In this document: positions 55,069 to 62,789 of the stretch, piece after piece
Position numbering within the stretch: the stretch's first letter is position 1
How the letters are laid out: every line of letters begins with the position of its first letter
Origin: Thiobacillus thioparus DSM 505
GTDB taxonomy: Bacteria; Pseudomonadota; Gammaproteobacteria; Burkholderiales; Thiobacillaceae
DNA: 64,000 nt
Direction: 5' to 3'
Assembly (NCBI RefSeq): GCF_000373385.1
Contig: NZ_KB891330.1
Location: 62,001-126,000 of the forward strand
Position numbers and translations under genes: made by a program
Notes under the pieces: generated by a model
What the model was told of the DNA's origin: nothing
The model's database searches: none
What the model saw: only the letters and a program-made list of their open reading frames with translations

Positions 55069-55497
55069 TCACTTGAAGAACTTCTGGTCGAAGGTCATCT
55101 CCTGCTTGAGCTCCCCGGGCACCTCCACGGTCGCCGTGAAGGTCAGCGTATCCGGTGGTCCGACGCGGAATTCGCCGAGGTAATAGATTGCGGTGCCCTC
55201 CTTGATTTCGCGCATGGTCACGTCGGCCAGCTGCCGGGTGAGATTGGTGGCGTAGACGGTCAGCTTGGCGGGTACCGGGCTGAGCACGCCGACCTTGTTC
55301 TTCTTCAGCACCGACATCGTCAGCAGACCGCGCGTCTTGCTGCGCTCGATCTTGTAGGCGCGTGCAACCTCGGGCTGCAGCTCGTCGGTGGTCAGGGCGT
55401 TGTAATGGATTTCGAATTGGCCGAATTTCTGCATGATTTCGGCGTGGGCAACGGCAGCGACGGAACACAGGCACAGGGCGGCAAGCAGGCGCTTCAT
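55069..55497 (-). CDS. DUF4426 family periplasmic protein
   Basis: A 142-residue protein with a signal peptide ending Val-Ala-His-Ala (residue 19) and the sequence FGQFEIHYNALTTDELQPEVARAYKI that marks DUF4426. The mature part is a small beta-rich domain. The function is unknown. The ribosome-binding site AAGGAG lies seven to eight bases upstream of the ATG. It follows the lipoprotein gene of the Mla-like set after 47 bases on the same strand, and converges with the TauE-like gene. Confidence 0.85.
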   Translation of the reverse strand: MKRLLAALCLCSVAAVAHAEIMQKFGQFEIHYNALTTDELQPEVARAYKIERSKTRGLLTMSVLKKNKVGVLSPVPAKLTVYATNLTRQLADVTMREIKEGTAIYYLGEFRVGPPDTLTFTATVEVPGELKQEMTFDQKFFK

Positions 55498-55544
55498 GAT
55501 GTCTCTCCTTTTGTTGTGGGGTCTGCCTTAAGTATTCTAGGCGC

Positions 55545-56198
55545 TTATTTGAAGGTGGCGAGCCAGGCGCTCACGTCGTCGAGCACGCGGCTGACCGCCA
55601 AGTTGGACGCCTGGGCGGCGCCTGCGGCATCGTAGGTCGTCAACGGCACCTTCTGTTCAAACGTATGACGGCCCAGCAACCTGCGCTGCTTCAGGTCCAC
55701 CAGTTCGGCACGCAGTTCCAGCCGCACCTGCCCCGGCTCGCTGGTGGCGTCGTGATAGAACTCGATCAGCCGGGTATCCAGCATCAGGTCGCCGCGCACG
55801 ACCCCGCCGGCGGGAGCGACCCGGTAGCGGCCAAGCTGGTCGAGCCGGGCGCGCAGCAGCTCGGCGAACCGCCTGCCGGGCCGCTCGGTCCAGCGGGCAA
55901 ATTGGTACTGGCCGCGGGTGCCGGCACTGCGGCTGAAGACGAGCTGGTCGCTGTCGTAAAAACCGCCGGCGGTGGTATCGAGTACCAGCAGCGTCGGAGC
56001 ATACGATTCCACACGTTCTTTAGCACGTAACGGATCAGGATCCTTCAGGGCATCGGCAGGCACCGGAGTCGGCGCGGTGGCAGGTTCGGCGTCGTTCAGC
56101 ACGTAATACACCACACTGGGCGCATTGGCACTCTGGCCGAAATTGACGCAGCCGCTCAGTGCGAAAACGAGAGCCATCAGGGAAAGACCGGTTTTCAT
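55545..56198 (-). CDS. ABC-type transport auxiliary lipoprotein (PqiC-like)
   Basis: A 217-residue lipoprotein with a lipobox Ala-Leu-Ser-Gly-Cys (Cys17). The rest matches the ABC transport auxiliary domain (PqiC/MlaX-like), for example LVFSRSAGTRGQYQFARWTERPGRRF near the middle. It would sit in the outer membrane facing the periplasm and partner the MCE protein encoded immediately upstream, with which it overlaps by four bases (ATGA). Confidence 0.84.
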   Translation of the reverse strand: MKTGLSLMALVFALSGCVNFGQSANAPSVVYYVLNDAEPATAPTPVPADALKDPDPLRAKERVESYAPTLLVLDTTAGGFYDSDQLVFSRSAGTRGQYQFARWTERPGRRFAELLRARLDQLGRYRVAPAGGVVRGDLMLDTRLIEFYHDATSEPGQVRLELRAELVDLKQRRLLGRHTFEQKVPLTTYDAAGAAQASNLAVSRVLDDVSAWLATFK

Positions 56199-57142
56199 GG
56201 AAGTTTCTCTCCGGGGCCGAGCTGTTTCTTGTCGGGGCCGAACAGGATGGTGCGGGGATTCGACAGGCGCTGCCCGGCCGTGGTGAGCATATCGGCACTG
56301 GTACGCACGTCGCGGCTGACGCTGTTCAATTCCAGCGTGCCGGATTCACTGAGTTGCTGAACCTGCTGGGAGATCAGGCTGGCGTCGCGTTGCAATTTCA
56401 CCATTGCGACCGTGGCTTCCTTCAGCGCAGCGTCGGCGTTCTGGCCCACGCTGGCGATGCTGACTTCAGCGCGGGTGGCGGCCTGGCCGATGCTGGCGCC
56501 GGCCAGGCGGAATTCATCGGAAGCGTCACGGATGCTCCGCACGGCCGCGGTAAGATCTTGCTTGTTGGTCGCCAGGTGGCGGGACAGTTCATTGAGGTTA
56601 GCCAATGTCTGGCTGATGGCATGCTGGTTCTCGTCCGACAACAGCGTGTTCATTTTTTCCAGCACCTGCGCGCCGTTCACCGCCAGGCGCGAGAGGGCGG
56701 TCGCGACCTTGTCGATATCGGAACTGCCTTCGGCGATGACCGGATAGCGCTCGCCATCGGGTGTCTTGCTGAGCAGCGGTCCTTCGATCGGACCGTTGGT
56801 GATTTCAACGGCTGCAATGCCGGTCACCAGGTTGCGCTTGATGAAGGCCGTGGCGCCGCTGTGAACCGGTACCCCTTCGTCGATGCGCGCGGTGACCGCG
56901 ACCGCTTCTTCCTGTTTGTTGGAAAAACGATAGCCGTCGACCACGCCCACCTTGATGCCGCGCATTTTCACCGGGCTGCCGACCGCCAGGCCGTCAAGCG
57001 ACTGTTCCTTGAAATAAATCGTGTACGTCTGATAGGCGATGGTGTCTGCCGCGCCCGTCAACCACACGATGGCCAGGGTCAGCAGCGCAACCACGGCCAG
57101 CACCACCGCACCGACCAGTGTGTAGCGACCTTCAGTTTCCAT
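56195..57142 (-). CDS. MlaD-family (MCE domain) lipid-transport protein
   Basis: A 315-residue protein with one N-terminal membrane anchor (residues 8-29), an MCE domain (about 40-120, LAVGSPVKMRGIKVGVVDGY) and a long coiled-coil tail (about 150-290). It should form the periplasmic substrate tunnel of an Mla/Pqi-type phospholipid transport system. The ATG at 57142 overlaps the ATPase end by 11 bases; the longer frame to 57325 is inside that gene. The longer coiled coil suggests it reaches across the periplasm. Confidence 0.9.
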   Translation of the reverse strand: METEGRYTLVGAVVLAVVALLTLAIVWLTGAADTIAYQTYTIYFKEQSLDGLAVGSPVKMRGIKVGVVDGYRFSNKQEEAVAVTARIDEGVPVHSGATAFIKRNLVTGIAAVEITNGPIEGPLLSKTPDGERYPVIAEGSSDIDKVATALSRLAVNGAQVLEKMNTLLSDENQHAISQTLANLNELSRHLATNKQDLTAAVRSIRDASDEFRLAGASIGQAATRAEVSIASVGQNADAALKEATVAMVKLQRDASLISQQVQQLSESGTLELNSVSRDVRTSADMLTTAGQRLSNPRTILFGPDKKQLGPGEKLP

Positions 57143-57899
57143 GCTGGGTTTCTCCCTCCGAGGCCCGCGCAGCAAAGTAGTCGTTGAGCCACGGATCGTC
57201 GATGTGCTTGAGTTCGGCCACCGTGCCGCTGCCGAGTACGCGGCCGTTCGACAGCACGATGACGCGGTCGATAATCGAGAACAGTGTATCCAAGTCGTGG
57301 GTGACGAGGAATATGGTAAGGCCAAGACTGTCGGCCAGCAGGCGGATCAGCGCGTCGAAAGCGCGTGCGGAAATCGGGTCGAGGCCGGAAGTCGGCTCGT
57401 CGAGGAACAGCAATTCCGGATCGAGCGCCAGCGCGCGTGCCAGCGCCACCCTTTTGCGCATGCCCCCGGAGAGCTCGCTCGGCCGCTTGTCCGCAGCATC
57501 CGGCGGCAGGCCGGCCAGCGCGAGCTTCAGCCGGGCCAGCCGGCGGCATGTGGCGTGCGGCAGGTCGGTATGCTCGAACAGCGGTGTGGCGACGTTGTCC
57601 TCCACCGTGAGCGAGGAAAACAAGGCGCCATCCTGGAACAAGACACCAAAACGCCGCCGCAACGCATTCATTTGTTGGGTCGTGCTGTCCAGGACCGATT
57701 GCCCGAACACTTCGATATGCCCGGCCTGCGGTCTCAACAGGCCGATGATTTCGCGCAACAGCACCGATTTTCCGGTTCCGCTGCCGCCGATCAGTGCAAT
57801 GACCTCGCCACGCGCAACAGACAGGCTGAGGCCGCGATGAATGCTGTGCCCGCCCAGCGTGGTCGAAACGTCACGGACCTCGATCACGGACTCGACCAT
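57132..57899 (-). CDS. MlaF-like ABC transporter ATP-binding protein
   Basis: A 255-residue ATPase. Walker A is GGSGTGKS near residue 38, the signature is LSGGMRKRVALAR near residue 141, and Walker B is ELLFLDEPTSGLD near residue 160. It powers the lipid transporter with the MlaE-like permease just upstream, whose stop overlaps its ATG (TGATG). The start at 57899 opens the usual MlaF N-terminus; the extension to 58835 is a shadow of the permease. Confidence 0.92.
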   Translation of the reverse strand: MVESVIEVRDVSTTLGGHSIHRGLSLSVARGEVIALIGGSGTGKSVLLREIIGLLRPQAGHIEVFGQSVLDSTTQQMNALRRRFGVLFQDGALFSSLTVEDNVATPLFEHTDLPHATCRRLARLKLALAGLPPDAADKRPSELSGGMRKRVALARALALDPELLFLDEPTSGLDPISARAFDALIRLLADSLGLTIFLVTHDLDTLFSIIDRVIVLSNGRVLGSGTVAELKHIDDPWLNDYFAARASEGETQHGN

Positions 57900-58993
57900 C
57901 AGATATCCAGCCGCACGAACGTCACGGCAAAAATGGCATTGAGAATGATGATGGCGATCAGGCTCTGCACCACGGTGGAGGTCGTATTGGCACCGACACT
58001 GCGCGCGTCTCGGGTGACCGACAGGCCCATGCGGCAGGCGATCAGCGCGATGAACATGGCGAACACCGGCGCCTTGCCGAGTCCCACCACCAGGGTTTTC
58101 AGCAGGATCACGTCGACCATCCGGTCCATGAACATGGAATACGAGATATCCAACTGTTGCTGCGCCACCAGCATGCCGCCGGCGATCCCGGCGATATCGC
58201 CGATGAACACCAGCAGCGGCATGGCGATCAGCAGCGCCAGCATGCGCGGGATCACCAGCACCGCCAGCGGCGACAGGCCGAGCGTGGTGATCGCATCGAT
58301 CTCCTCGGTGACTTTCATGGTGCCGAGCTGCGCGGTGATGGCGGCGCCCGTGCGCCCGGCCACGAGAACGGCGACGATGACCGGCGAAATCTCGCGCATG
58401 ATTGCCAGCAACAGGCCATCGACTACAAAGATGTTGGCGCCGTACTGCTGCGCCTGATCGCCTAGCAAATAGGCGAATACCACGCCCAGCAGGAACAGCA
58501 TGGCGGACACGATGGGAATCGCCCCGACGAACACCGAGCGCACTTGGGCCGCGAATTCGCGCCACCGCCAGCTGCCGGGCTTGCCCAGCAATGCCAGCAG
58601 TTCGATGGATAGCCGGCCGATGAAATCCAGCAGGCCGAGCGCGTGCTTCGCCATCACTTGCGCGCCACGCCCGGTCATCGCCAGCACGCTTTCGCGCCGG
58701 CGCTCGGGCTGCGCGGCCGAGGCCGCGCGGTGGCGGCTGACCAATTCCAGTATCGCCAGGTGCTGCGGCTGGAAGGCCTGCAACTCGGGCATCGAGTCGC
58801 TCGCCTGCGGACGGGCGGCGGCCAGCAGCAGCCACGCGCCGTTGGTATCGAGCTGGGTGACCCCCGCGCCGTTTATGGCACGCACGGTCTTGTCGCCGAG
58901 TGCCGGCAAGACCGATGCAGCGTCGGCGTGCCAGGCGCCGCTGACGACCAGCGTACCCCGGGCCTCGTCGAAGTCCGCACGTGTTTCCGTCAC
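57899..58993 (-). CDS. MlaE-like permease with N-terminal STAS domain
   Basis: A 364-residue fusion. Residues 1-90 look like a STAS domain, similar to MlaB, and residues about 150-364 are the five- to six-span MlaE permease with GRTGAAITAQLGTMKVTEEIDA near residue 215. A fused STAS-permease takes the place of separate MlaB and MlaE. With the ATPase, MCE protein and lipoprotein downstream, it forms a complete ABC lipid transporter except for an MlaC. The GTG at 58993 overlaps the metA stop (GTGA). Confidence 0.88.
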   Translation of the reverse strand: MTETRADFDEARGTLVVSGAWHADAASVLPALGDKTVRAINGAGVTQLDTNGAWLLLAAARPQASDSMPELQAFQPQHLAILELVSRHRAASAAQPERRRESVLAMTGRGAQVMAKHALGLLDFIGRLSIELLALLGKPGSWRWREFAAQVRSVFVGAIPIVSAMLFLLGVVFAYLLGDQAQQYGANIFVVDGLLLAIMREISPVIVAVLVAGRTGAAITAQLGTMKVTEEIDAITTLGLSPLAVLVIPRMLALLIAMPLLVFIGDIAGIAGGMLVAQQQLDISYSMFMDRMVDVILLKTLVVGLGKAPVFAMFIALIACRMGLSVTRDARSVGANTTSTVVQSLIAIIILNAIFAVTFVRLDI

Positions 58994-60042
58994 GCCAGCC
59001 CTAAAGGATTGTTAGGATCGATGCCCGGCATGAAAGGCAGGCCGCGCTCGCGGTGGGTGACCTGGTAGACGCAGCCTATCCAGTTGCCGACCACGCCCTC
59101 GGCCGTGTCGTGCCAGGTATTGTCGAGCAGCGGCAGCACCTGCGCCTCGGGGAAGGTCAGCGTCTCGCCCGCCTGGGTGCGATTGCCGAACTCGGCCAGC
59201 AGGGCCTGCGCCTGGCGGCTGAAGTAGCGCTCGGGAAACGGGGGAAACGCGGGCAACTTGCCCGCCGCAGCAAGCATCAGATCACGTTTGTATTCCTTCA
59301 GCAGCGAGACGGTGTCGTATTCGGGGTGTCCCTGGAAGAACACGGTACGCAGGCCATCCCCGCTCACTGCCATGTGGACGCCGGCCTCCGCGCTTTCGAC
59401 CAGCACCTTGACCCCGGCCGCCTCGAACTGCGTACGCGAGATGTCGTTCCAGCGCGAATGCGGCACGTCGAAACGCGTATTCACGTCGGCCACCAGCGGG
59501 TGGCGGGCGTCGGTCACGCGATGCTCGAACACGCCCCAGATCTTCCGTGGCTGCATGATGCGTGCCTGGCCATGGCGGAACTGCATCACCGCGTGCGTGG
59601 CGAGACATGAACACAGCGTCGAGGTGACGTTGTCCCAGGCCCAGTCGATCACCTCGATCAGCGGCTGCCAGAACGGCTCGTCGGCAAGGTCGGAATGGGT
59701 GACGTTGGCACCGGTGATGATGAGCGCATCCAGCCCTTTCTCACGAATCGCGTCGAAGCTTTCGTAATACTGCGCGATGTGCGATTGCGCTGCCTCGCCA
59801 CGCGGCAGATTCGGCAGGGTGAAGGGATGCATGTAGAACTGCGCGATCGGGTTGGATTCGCCGACCAGCCGATAGAACTGCCGCTCGGTCGCCTCCAGCG
59901 CCGCGTCCGGCATCATGTTCAGCAGGCCGACGTGCAGTTCGCGAATTTCCTGGTTGGCCGCGCGCTCGGTCGACAGCACCGTGATGCCGTCGCGGCGCAG
60001 GCGGTCGAAGGTGGGCAGGGCGTTGTGCGCGACCAGCGGCAT
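58990..60042 (-). CDS. metA: Homoserine O-succinyltransferase/acetyltransferase, MetA type
   Basis: A 350-residue class I glutamine-amidotransferase-like acyltransferase. LHVGLLNMMPDAALEATERQFYRLV near residue 38 and TGANVTHSDLADEPFW near residue 110 mark the family; the catalytic Cys is in TSTLCSCLATHA near residue 143, and His/Glu are in FFQGHPEYDTVSLL near residue 237. It activates homoserine in methionine synthesis; succinyl or acetyl specificity cannot be told from these motifs. It is coupled to the Mla-like operon downstream and follows the P-loop gene by two bases. Confidence 0.9.
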   Translation of the reverse strand: MPLVAHNALPTFDRLRRDGITVLSTERAANQEIRELHVGLLNMMPDAALEATERQFYRLVGESNPIAQFYMHPFTLPNLPRGEAAQSHIAQYYESFDAIREKGLDALIITGANVTHSDLADEPFWQPLIEVIDWAWDNVTSTLCSCLATHAVMQFRHGQARIMQPRKIWGVFEHRVTDARHPLVADVNTRFDVPHSRWNDISRTQFEAAGVKVLVESAEAGVHMAVSGDGLRTVFFQGHPEYDTVSLLKEYKRDLMLAAAGKLPAFPPFPERYFSRQAQALLAEFGNRTQAGETLTFPEAQVLPLLDNTWHDTAEGVVGNWIGCVYQVTHRERGLPFMPGIDPNNPLGLA

Positions 60043-60044
60043 CG

Positions 60045-60896
60045 TCAGTCCTTCTTGCGCGCAACGGCGGACTCGACCAGTGCGAGGAAATCGCGTTCGT
60101 CGCGCACCTGGGCCACCTCCTGCGAGGTCACCGTATAGCCGTGCGGCCTGGCGATCGCCTCGTAGCGGGGAATGCGCGAATGGAACAGGCGCGGGAACAC
60201 CCAGCGGGCAAAGTCGTCGGGCTCGATCTGCGCCACGAACTCGATGTCCTTTTCCTTCAGATAGAGCGGCAACTGTTCGGCGAGGAAGGTTGGGCGGAAA
60301 TACAGCGGCTTGGGATCGGACTGCGCGCGCTTGATCAACGTGTCCTCCTCTTCGCGGGTCGTGGTCTGGATATAGAGGATCAGCGTATGCTCGGCAAGCA
60401 GTTCGACCACGCCGGGCTCGTCCAGCTCACACAGGCTACCGCCGACGTCGTTGACGAAGTGATGATAACCGTAGATTTCCTGGCCCTTGCGGATAAACGC
60501 CGGCACGTCGCGCATGGCGGCGATTTCGCCATCGCGGTAGGCCGCCTGGCGTCGCGAGAACTCGTCGAGCGAGAGCCCGCCCCATTCCGGCCCCCCGAGC
60601 TTGCCGACGAACGTCAGCACCGGGCCGAGATCGTGGATCTTGATGTTGTTCTTGATGTCGATCCAGTCGTTGCGCAGCAGTTCGCGCAAAAATGGCACGC
60701 TCATCGCCTGCTGCTTGATCAGGTCGAGGATGGGTTCGTCGAGGTAGCGCGTGCCGATGCGGTAGTCGCCGGAAAAATGGAACCAGTCGTGGCCGCGCAG
60801 CATGCTCGAGATATGCGTCTTGCCGACGCCGGACATGCCGAGCAGGGTAATGCGCTTGGTCGGCCAGGCGCGGAAGGCTTCAGGTGTAAAGTGCAT
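60045..60896 (-). CDS. P-loop ATPase/kinase-like protein of unknown function
   Basis: A 283-residue protein with one clear motif, the Walker A GMSGVGKT (residues 20-27) after a short beta strand (RITLLG). No Walker B, signature or lid motif could be named with confidence. The middle (IKNNIKIHDLGPVLTFVGKLGG) and the end (ARPHGYTVTSQEVAQVRDERDF) look like a conserved protein of proteobacteria, but I cannot assign a role. It is two bases before metA on the same strand, so it is probably co-transcribed. The true start is taken as the ATG at 60896; the extension to 60977 crosses the terminator at 60951. Confidence 0.7.
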   Translation of the reverse strand: MHFTPEAFRAWPTKRITLLGMSGVGKTHISSMLRGHDWFHFSGDYRIGTRYLDEPILDLIKQQAMSVPFLRELLRNDWIDIKNNIKIHDLGPVLTFVGKLGGPEWGGLSLDEFSRRQAAYRDGEIAAMRDVPAFIRKGQEIYGYHHFVNDVGGSLCELDEPGVVELLAEHTLILYIQTTTREEEDTLIKRAQSDPKPLYFRPTFLAEQLPLYLKEKDIEFVAQIEPDDFARWVFPRLFHSRIPRYEAIARPHGYTVTSQEVAQVRDERDFLALVESAVARKKD

Positions 60897-60950
60897 GGGG
60901 TCGGTTTTCTTGAGGCTAGCGCGAAGCCTACCGAAAAGCCACCCAATAAA

Positions 60951-60990
60951 AAAGGGCGCCGGAATGCCGGACGGCATTCCGGCGCCCTTT
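60951..60990 (-). terminator. Strong Rho-independent terminator of the chemoreceptor gene
   Basis: A perfect 18-pair stem with a GGAC loop (arms 60951-60968 and 60973-60990) lies 17 bases after the chemoreceptor stop. On the minus strand the stem is followed by a T-run (CCCTTTTTTATTGG), so it fits termination of the leftward transcript and isolates the chemoreceptor gene from the P-loop/metA unit. Confidence 0.85.
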
Positions 60991-61007
60991 CCCTGCCGCG
61001 ACGACCG

Positions 61008-62168
61008 TCAGGCCGCGACGCGGAACGCCGCCATCGAACTGCTGAGTTGCCCCGATTGCGCCTTCAACGACTGGGCCGCCGCGCTGAGCTGAACGACCAG
61101 CGAGGCGTTTTGCTGCGTCATCGTATCGAGTTGCGAAATAGCCTGGTTCATCTGGCCGATGTCATTGTTCTGCGATTGCCCGGCATCGGCGATGTTGACG
61201 ATCAGTTCCGACATGCGCTCCACACTCTCGAAAATCTCCTGCATCGTGCGCTTGGCGTCGTGTACCAGCTTCGACCCGGTCTCGACCCGCTCAGTCGAGG
61301 CGTCGATCAGCGCCTTGATCTCGCGCGCCGCGCTTGAACTGCTTTGGGCCAGCGCGCGCACCTCGGACGCGACCACGGCAAAACCGCGCCCGCTGTCGCC
61401 CGCACGGGCCGCCTCGACCGCCGCATTCAACGCAAGAATATTGGTCTGGAAGGCGATGCTGTCGATCACCCCGACGATCTCGCCAATGCGGGCGGCCCCA
61501 TCGTGAATTTCAGTCATTTGCACCACCACGTCCTGCATCGTCTGCGAGCCGAGCAAGGCCACCTTGCTCGACTGCGCGACCACATCGCGGGCTTCCTGCG
61601 TGCTTTGCGAATTGCTGCGCACCGTCCCGGCAAGCAGCTGCATCGAGCTCGACGTCTGCTGCAACGCGCTGGCCTGGCTCTCGGTTCGGGAAGACAGATC
61701 GGTATTCCCGCTGGCGATCTCCTCGGATGCACTGTTGACGCCTTCCACGGTCTGGCGCACCTCGAGCACCATGGCGCGCAGCTTCTTCCGCATCGAATTG
61801 AGCTCGCTCCGCAGCCAGGAGATCTCATCCTTGCCGGGGGAACTGATCGCGGTCTCGAGGTCGCCACCTGCAACCCGCGCCACGCATTGCACCGTGGATT
61901 CCACCGAATCCTTGATACTCCTGCGAATCGCCCAGCCTGCCAGCAGCGCAAACCCGACGCCCGCACAAGTGATCAAACCGATCACCCATTCCGCTTCCGA
62001 TCCCGAAGCGGTTCCGGACACGCCGACCATGGATGAATGCTGCAGTGCAGCAGCCCTGTTTTGCAGCGACCAGATCGCGCTTGCTCCCAACACGCCGACC
62101 ACCGCAGCCATGACCCAGAATCCGATCATGACCCGGCGCACCAAACTGACCTCACGAATCCATTCCAC
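61008..62168 (-). CDS. Methyl-accepting chemotaxis protein with minimal sensor domain
   Basis: A 386-residue chemoreceptor. Two membrane spans (about 14-34 and 61-80) enclose only about 25 periplasmic residues, so there is no real ligand domain. A HAMP region (about 82-135) and a complete signalling hairpin follow, with the tip SIAFQTNILALNAAVEAARAG near residue 245. There is no CheR-binding pentapeptide at the C-terminus. The start is GTG at 62168 with AGGGG seven bases upstream. It probably senses membrane or redox state, or acts by partnering with other receptors. Confidence 0.9.
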   Translation of the reverse strand: MEWIREVSLVRRVMIGFWVMAAVVGVLGASAIWSLQNRAAALQHSSMVGVSGTASGSEAEWVIGLITCAGVGFALLAGWAIRRSIKDSVESTVQCVARVAGGDLETAISSPGKDEISWLRSELNSMRKKLRAMVLEVRQTVEGVNSASEEIASGNTDLSSRTESQASALQQTSSSMQLLAGTVRSNSQSTQEARDVVAQSSKVALLGSQTMQDVVVQMTEIHDGAARIGEIVGVIDSIAFQTNILALNAAVEAARAGDSGRGFAVVASEVRALAQSSSSAAREIKALIDASTERVETGSKLVHDAKRTMQEIFESVERMSELIVNIADAGQSQNNDIGQMNQAISQLDTMTQQNASLVVQLSAAAQSLKAQSGQLSSSMAAFRVAA

Positions 62169-62238
62169 AGCAGTACCCCTGTTTTTCTATCAAGTTGAGC
62201 GGCGGGCAGGCGTGGATACTTGCCTGCACTTGACAGCG

Positions 62239-62246
62239 TTATCGGT
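62239..62246 (-). promoter_or_regulatory. Candidate sigma-28 (FliA) -10 element upstream of the chemoreceptor gene
   Basis: The minus strand reads ACCGATAA, seven of eight bases of the flagellar -10 (GCCGATAA), 70 bases before the GTG start. The expected -35 (TAAA) is poor (TTCA at the right distance), so the site is only suggestive. Chemoreceptor genes are often in the FliA regulon. Confidence 0.33.
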
Positions 62247-62539
62247 GGCACACGAACCGGCTGAAGCGTACTAAGCAAACACCCTAACCGCCCCCGTAAA
62301 ACTCCGTATCCGCTGGATGGTGCGTCGCATCCGCGTATATCGCTCCTTCCCGGGACAGCCACCCTCCGGCAGTCCACCGTGGTGCATGCACGCCATCGGC
62401 CGCACCAATTCAGACCACAAGCCAGCCGTCGTCCTCTTTCACCGCGATGCATGCCACGCCAATACAAGGTCGCGGCATCCATTCCGCATGCCTGATGTCG
62501 ATGGCACAGCTATTGCTTTCTTATGTTCAACAGGTATAG
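62247..62539. other. Intergenic region, nothing recognised
   Basis: This part of the gap between the divergent chemoreceptor and GGDEF genes holds no ORF with a ribosome-binding site, no RNA gene and no repeat that I can name. Near its right end a weak -35/-10 pair (TTGCTT, 16 bases, TATAGC, ending near 62540) could start the GGDEF transcript. Confidence 0.4.
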
Positions 62540-62650
62540 CGGCGCCTTGCCGTCTGCATTGACCGCAGGAGGCCAGGGTGCTCCGATTCCGCCAACAAGC
62601 GGAGGCCCCGGGCAAAAGCCCAGGAGTACGCGTCCCTGCGCTCCCGGGAC
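62540..62650 (+). other. Structured leader of the GGDEF gene (several small hairpins)
   Basis: Five short stem-loops follow one another: CGGC/GCCG (62540-62552), CTGC/GCAG (62554-62568), TCCGC/GCGGA (62588-62603), GGGC/GCCC (62610-62621) and GTCCC/GGGAC (62632-62650). A CTCCG at 62581-62585 could instead pair with CGGAG at 62600-62604, giving a rival fold. It does not look like a known cyclic-di-GMP riboswitch. It also contains a perfect AGGAGG (62567-62572) five bases before a GTG that opens a 41-codon frame ending at 62703. Confidence 0.35.
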
Positions 62651-62703
62651 CTGCACATCTGACATCTCCACGGAGTACACCATGCGCCCGAACCGCCTGC
62701 TGA
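62578..62703 (+). CDS. Possible leader ORF, 41 residues, GTG start
   Basis: The only strong support is the ribosome-binding site AGGAGG (62567-62572), five bases before the GTG. The peptide is rich in Pro, Arg, Ala and Ser and has no domain I recognise. It is in the same frame as the GGDEF gene but ends at a TGA 78 bases before it, and it overlaps the next small ORF by 22 bases. It may be a translated leader rather than a functional protein. Confidence 0.3.
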   Translation: MLRFRQQAEAPGKSPGVRVPALPGPAHLTSPRSTPCARTAC

Positions 62704-62789
62704 AGCGATTGTTCGCCACCGGCACCCTGCCGGCGGATGGTCACGCCTTCTGGTTCACGCCACGACGCTTCCCCGCATTCCATGAATAG
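62682..62789 (+). CDS. Small upstream ORF coupled to the GGDEF gene, 35 residues
   Basis: The ATG at 62682 has GGAG six bases upstream. The peptide starts MRPNRLLKRLFATG (basic, with a hydrophobic side) and ends FTPRRFPAFHE. Its stop (TAG, 62787-62789) lies inside the start of the PAS-GGDEF gene, an eight-base overlap, while that gene has no ribosome-binding site of its own. The arrangement suggests that translation of this ORF delivers ribosomes to the GGDEF start. No family recognised. Confidence 0.45.
   Translation: MRPNRLLKRLFATGTLPADGHAFWFTPRRFPAFHE

Noticed and set aside
62540-62660. A cyclic-di-GMP (GEMM) riboswitch in front of the GGDEF gene
   Set aside because: The conserved GEMM joining sequences and tetraloop receptor pattern are not visible, only unrelated short hairpins.
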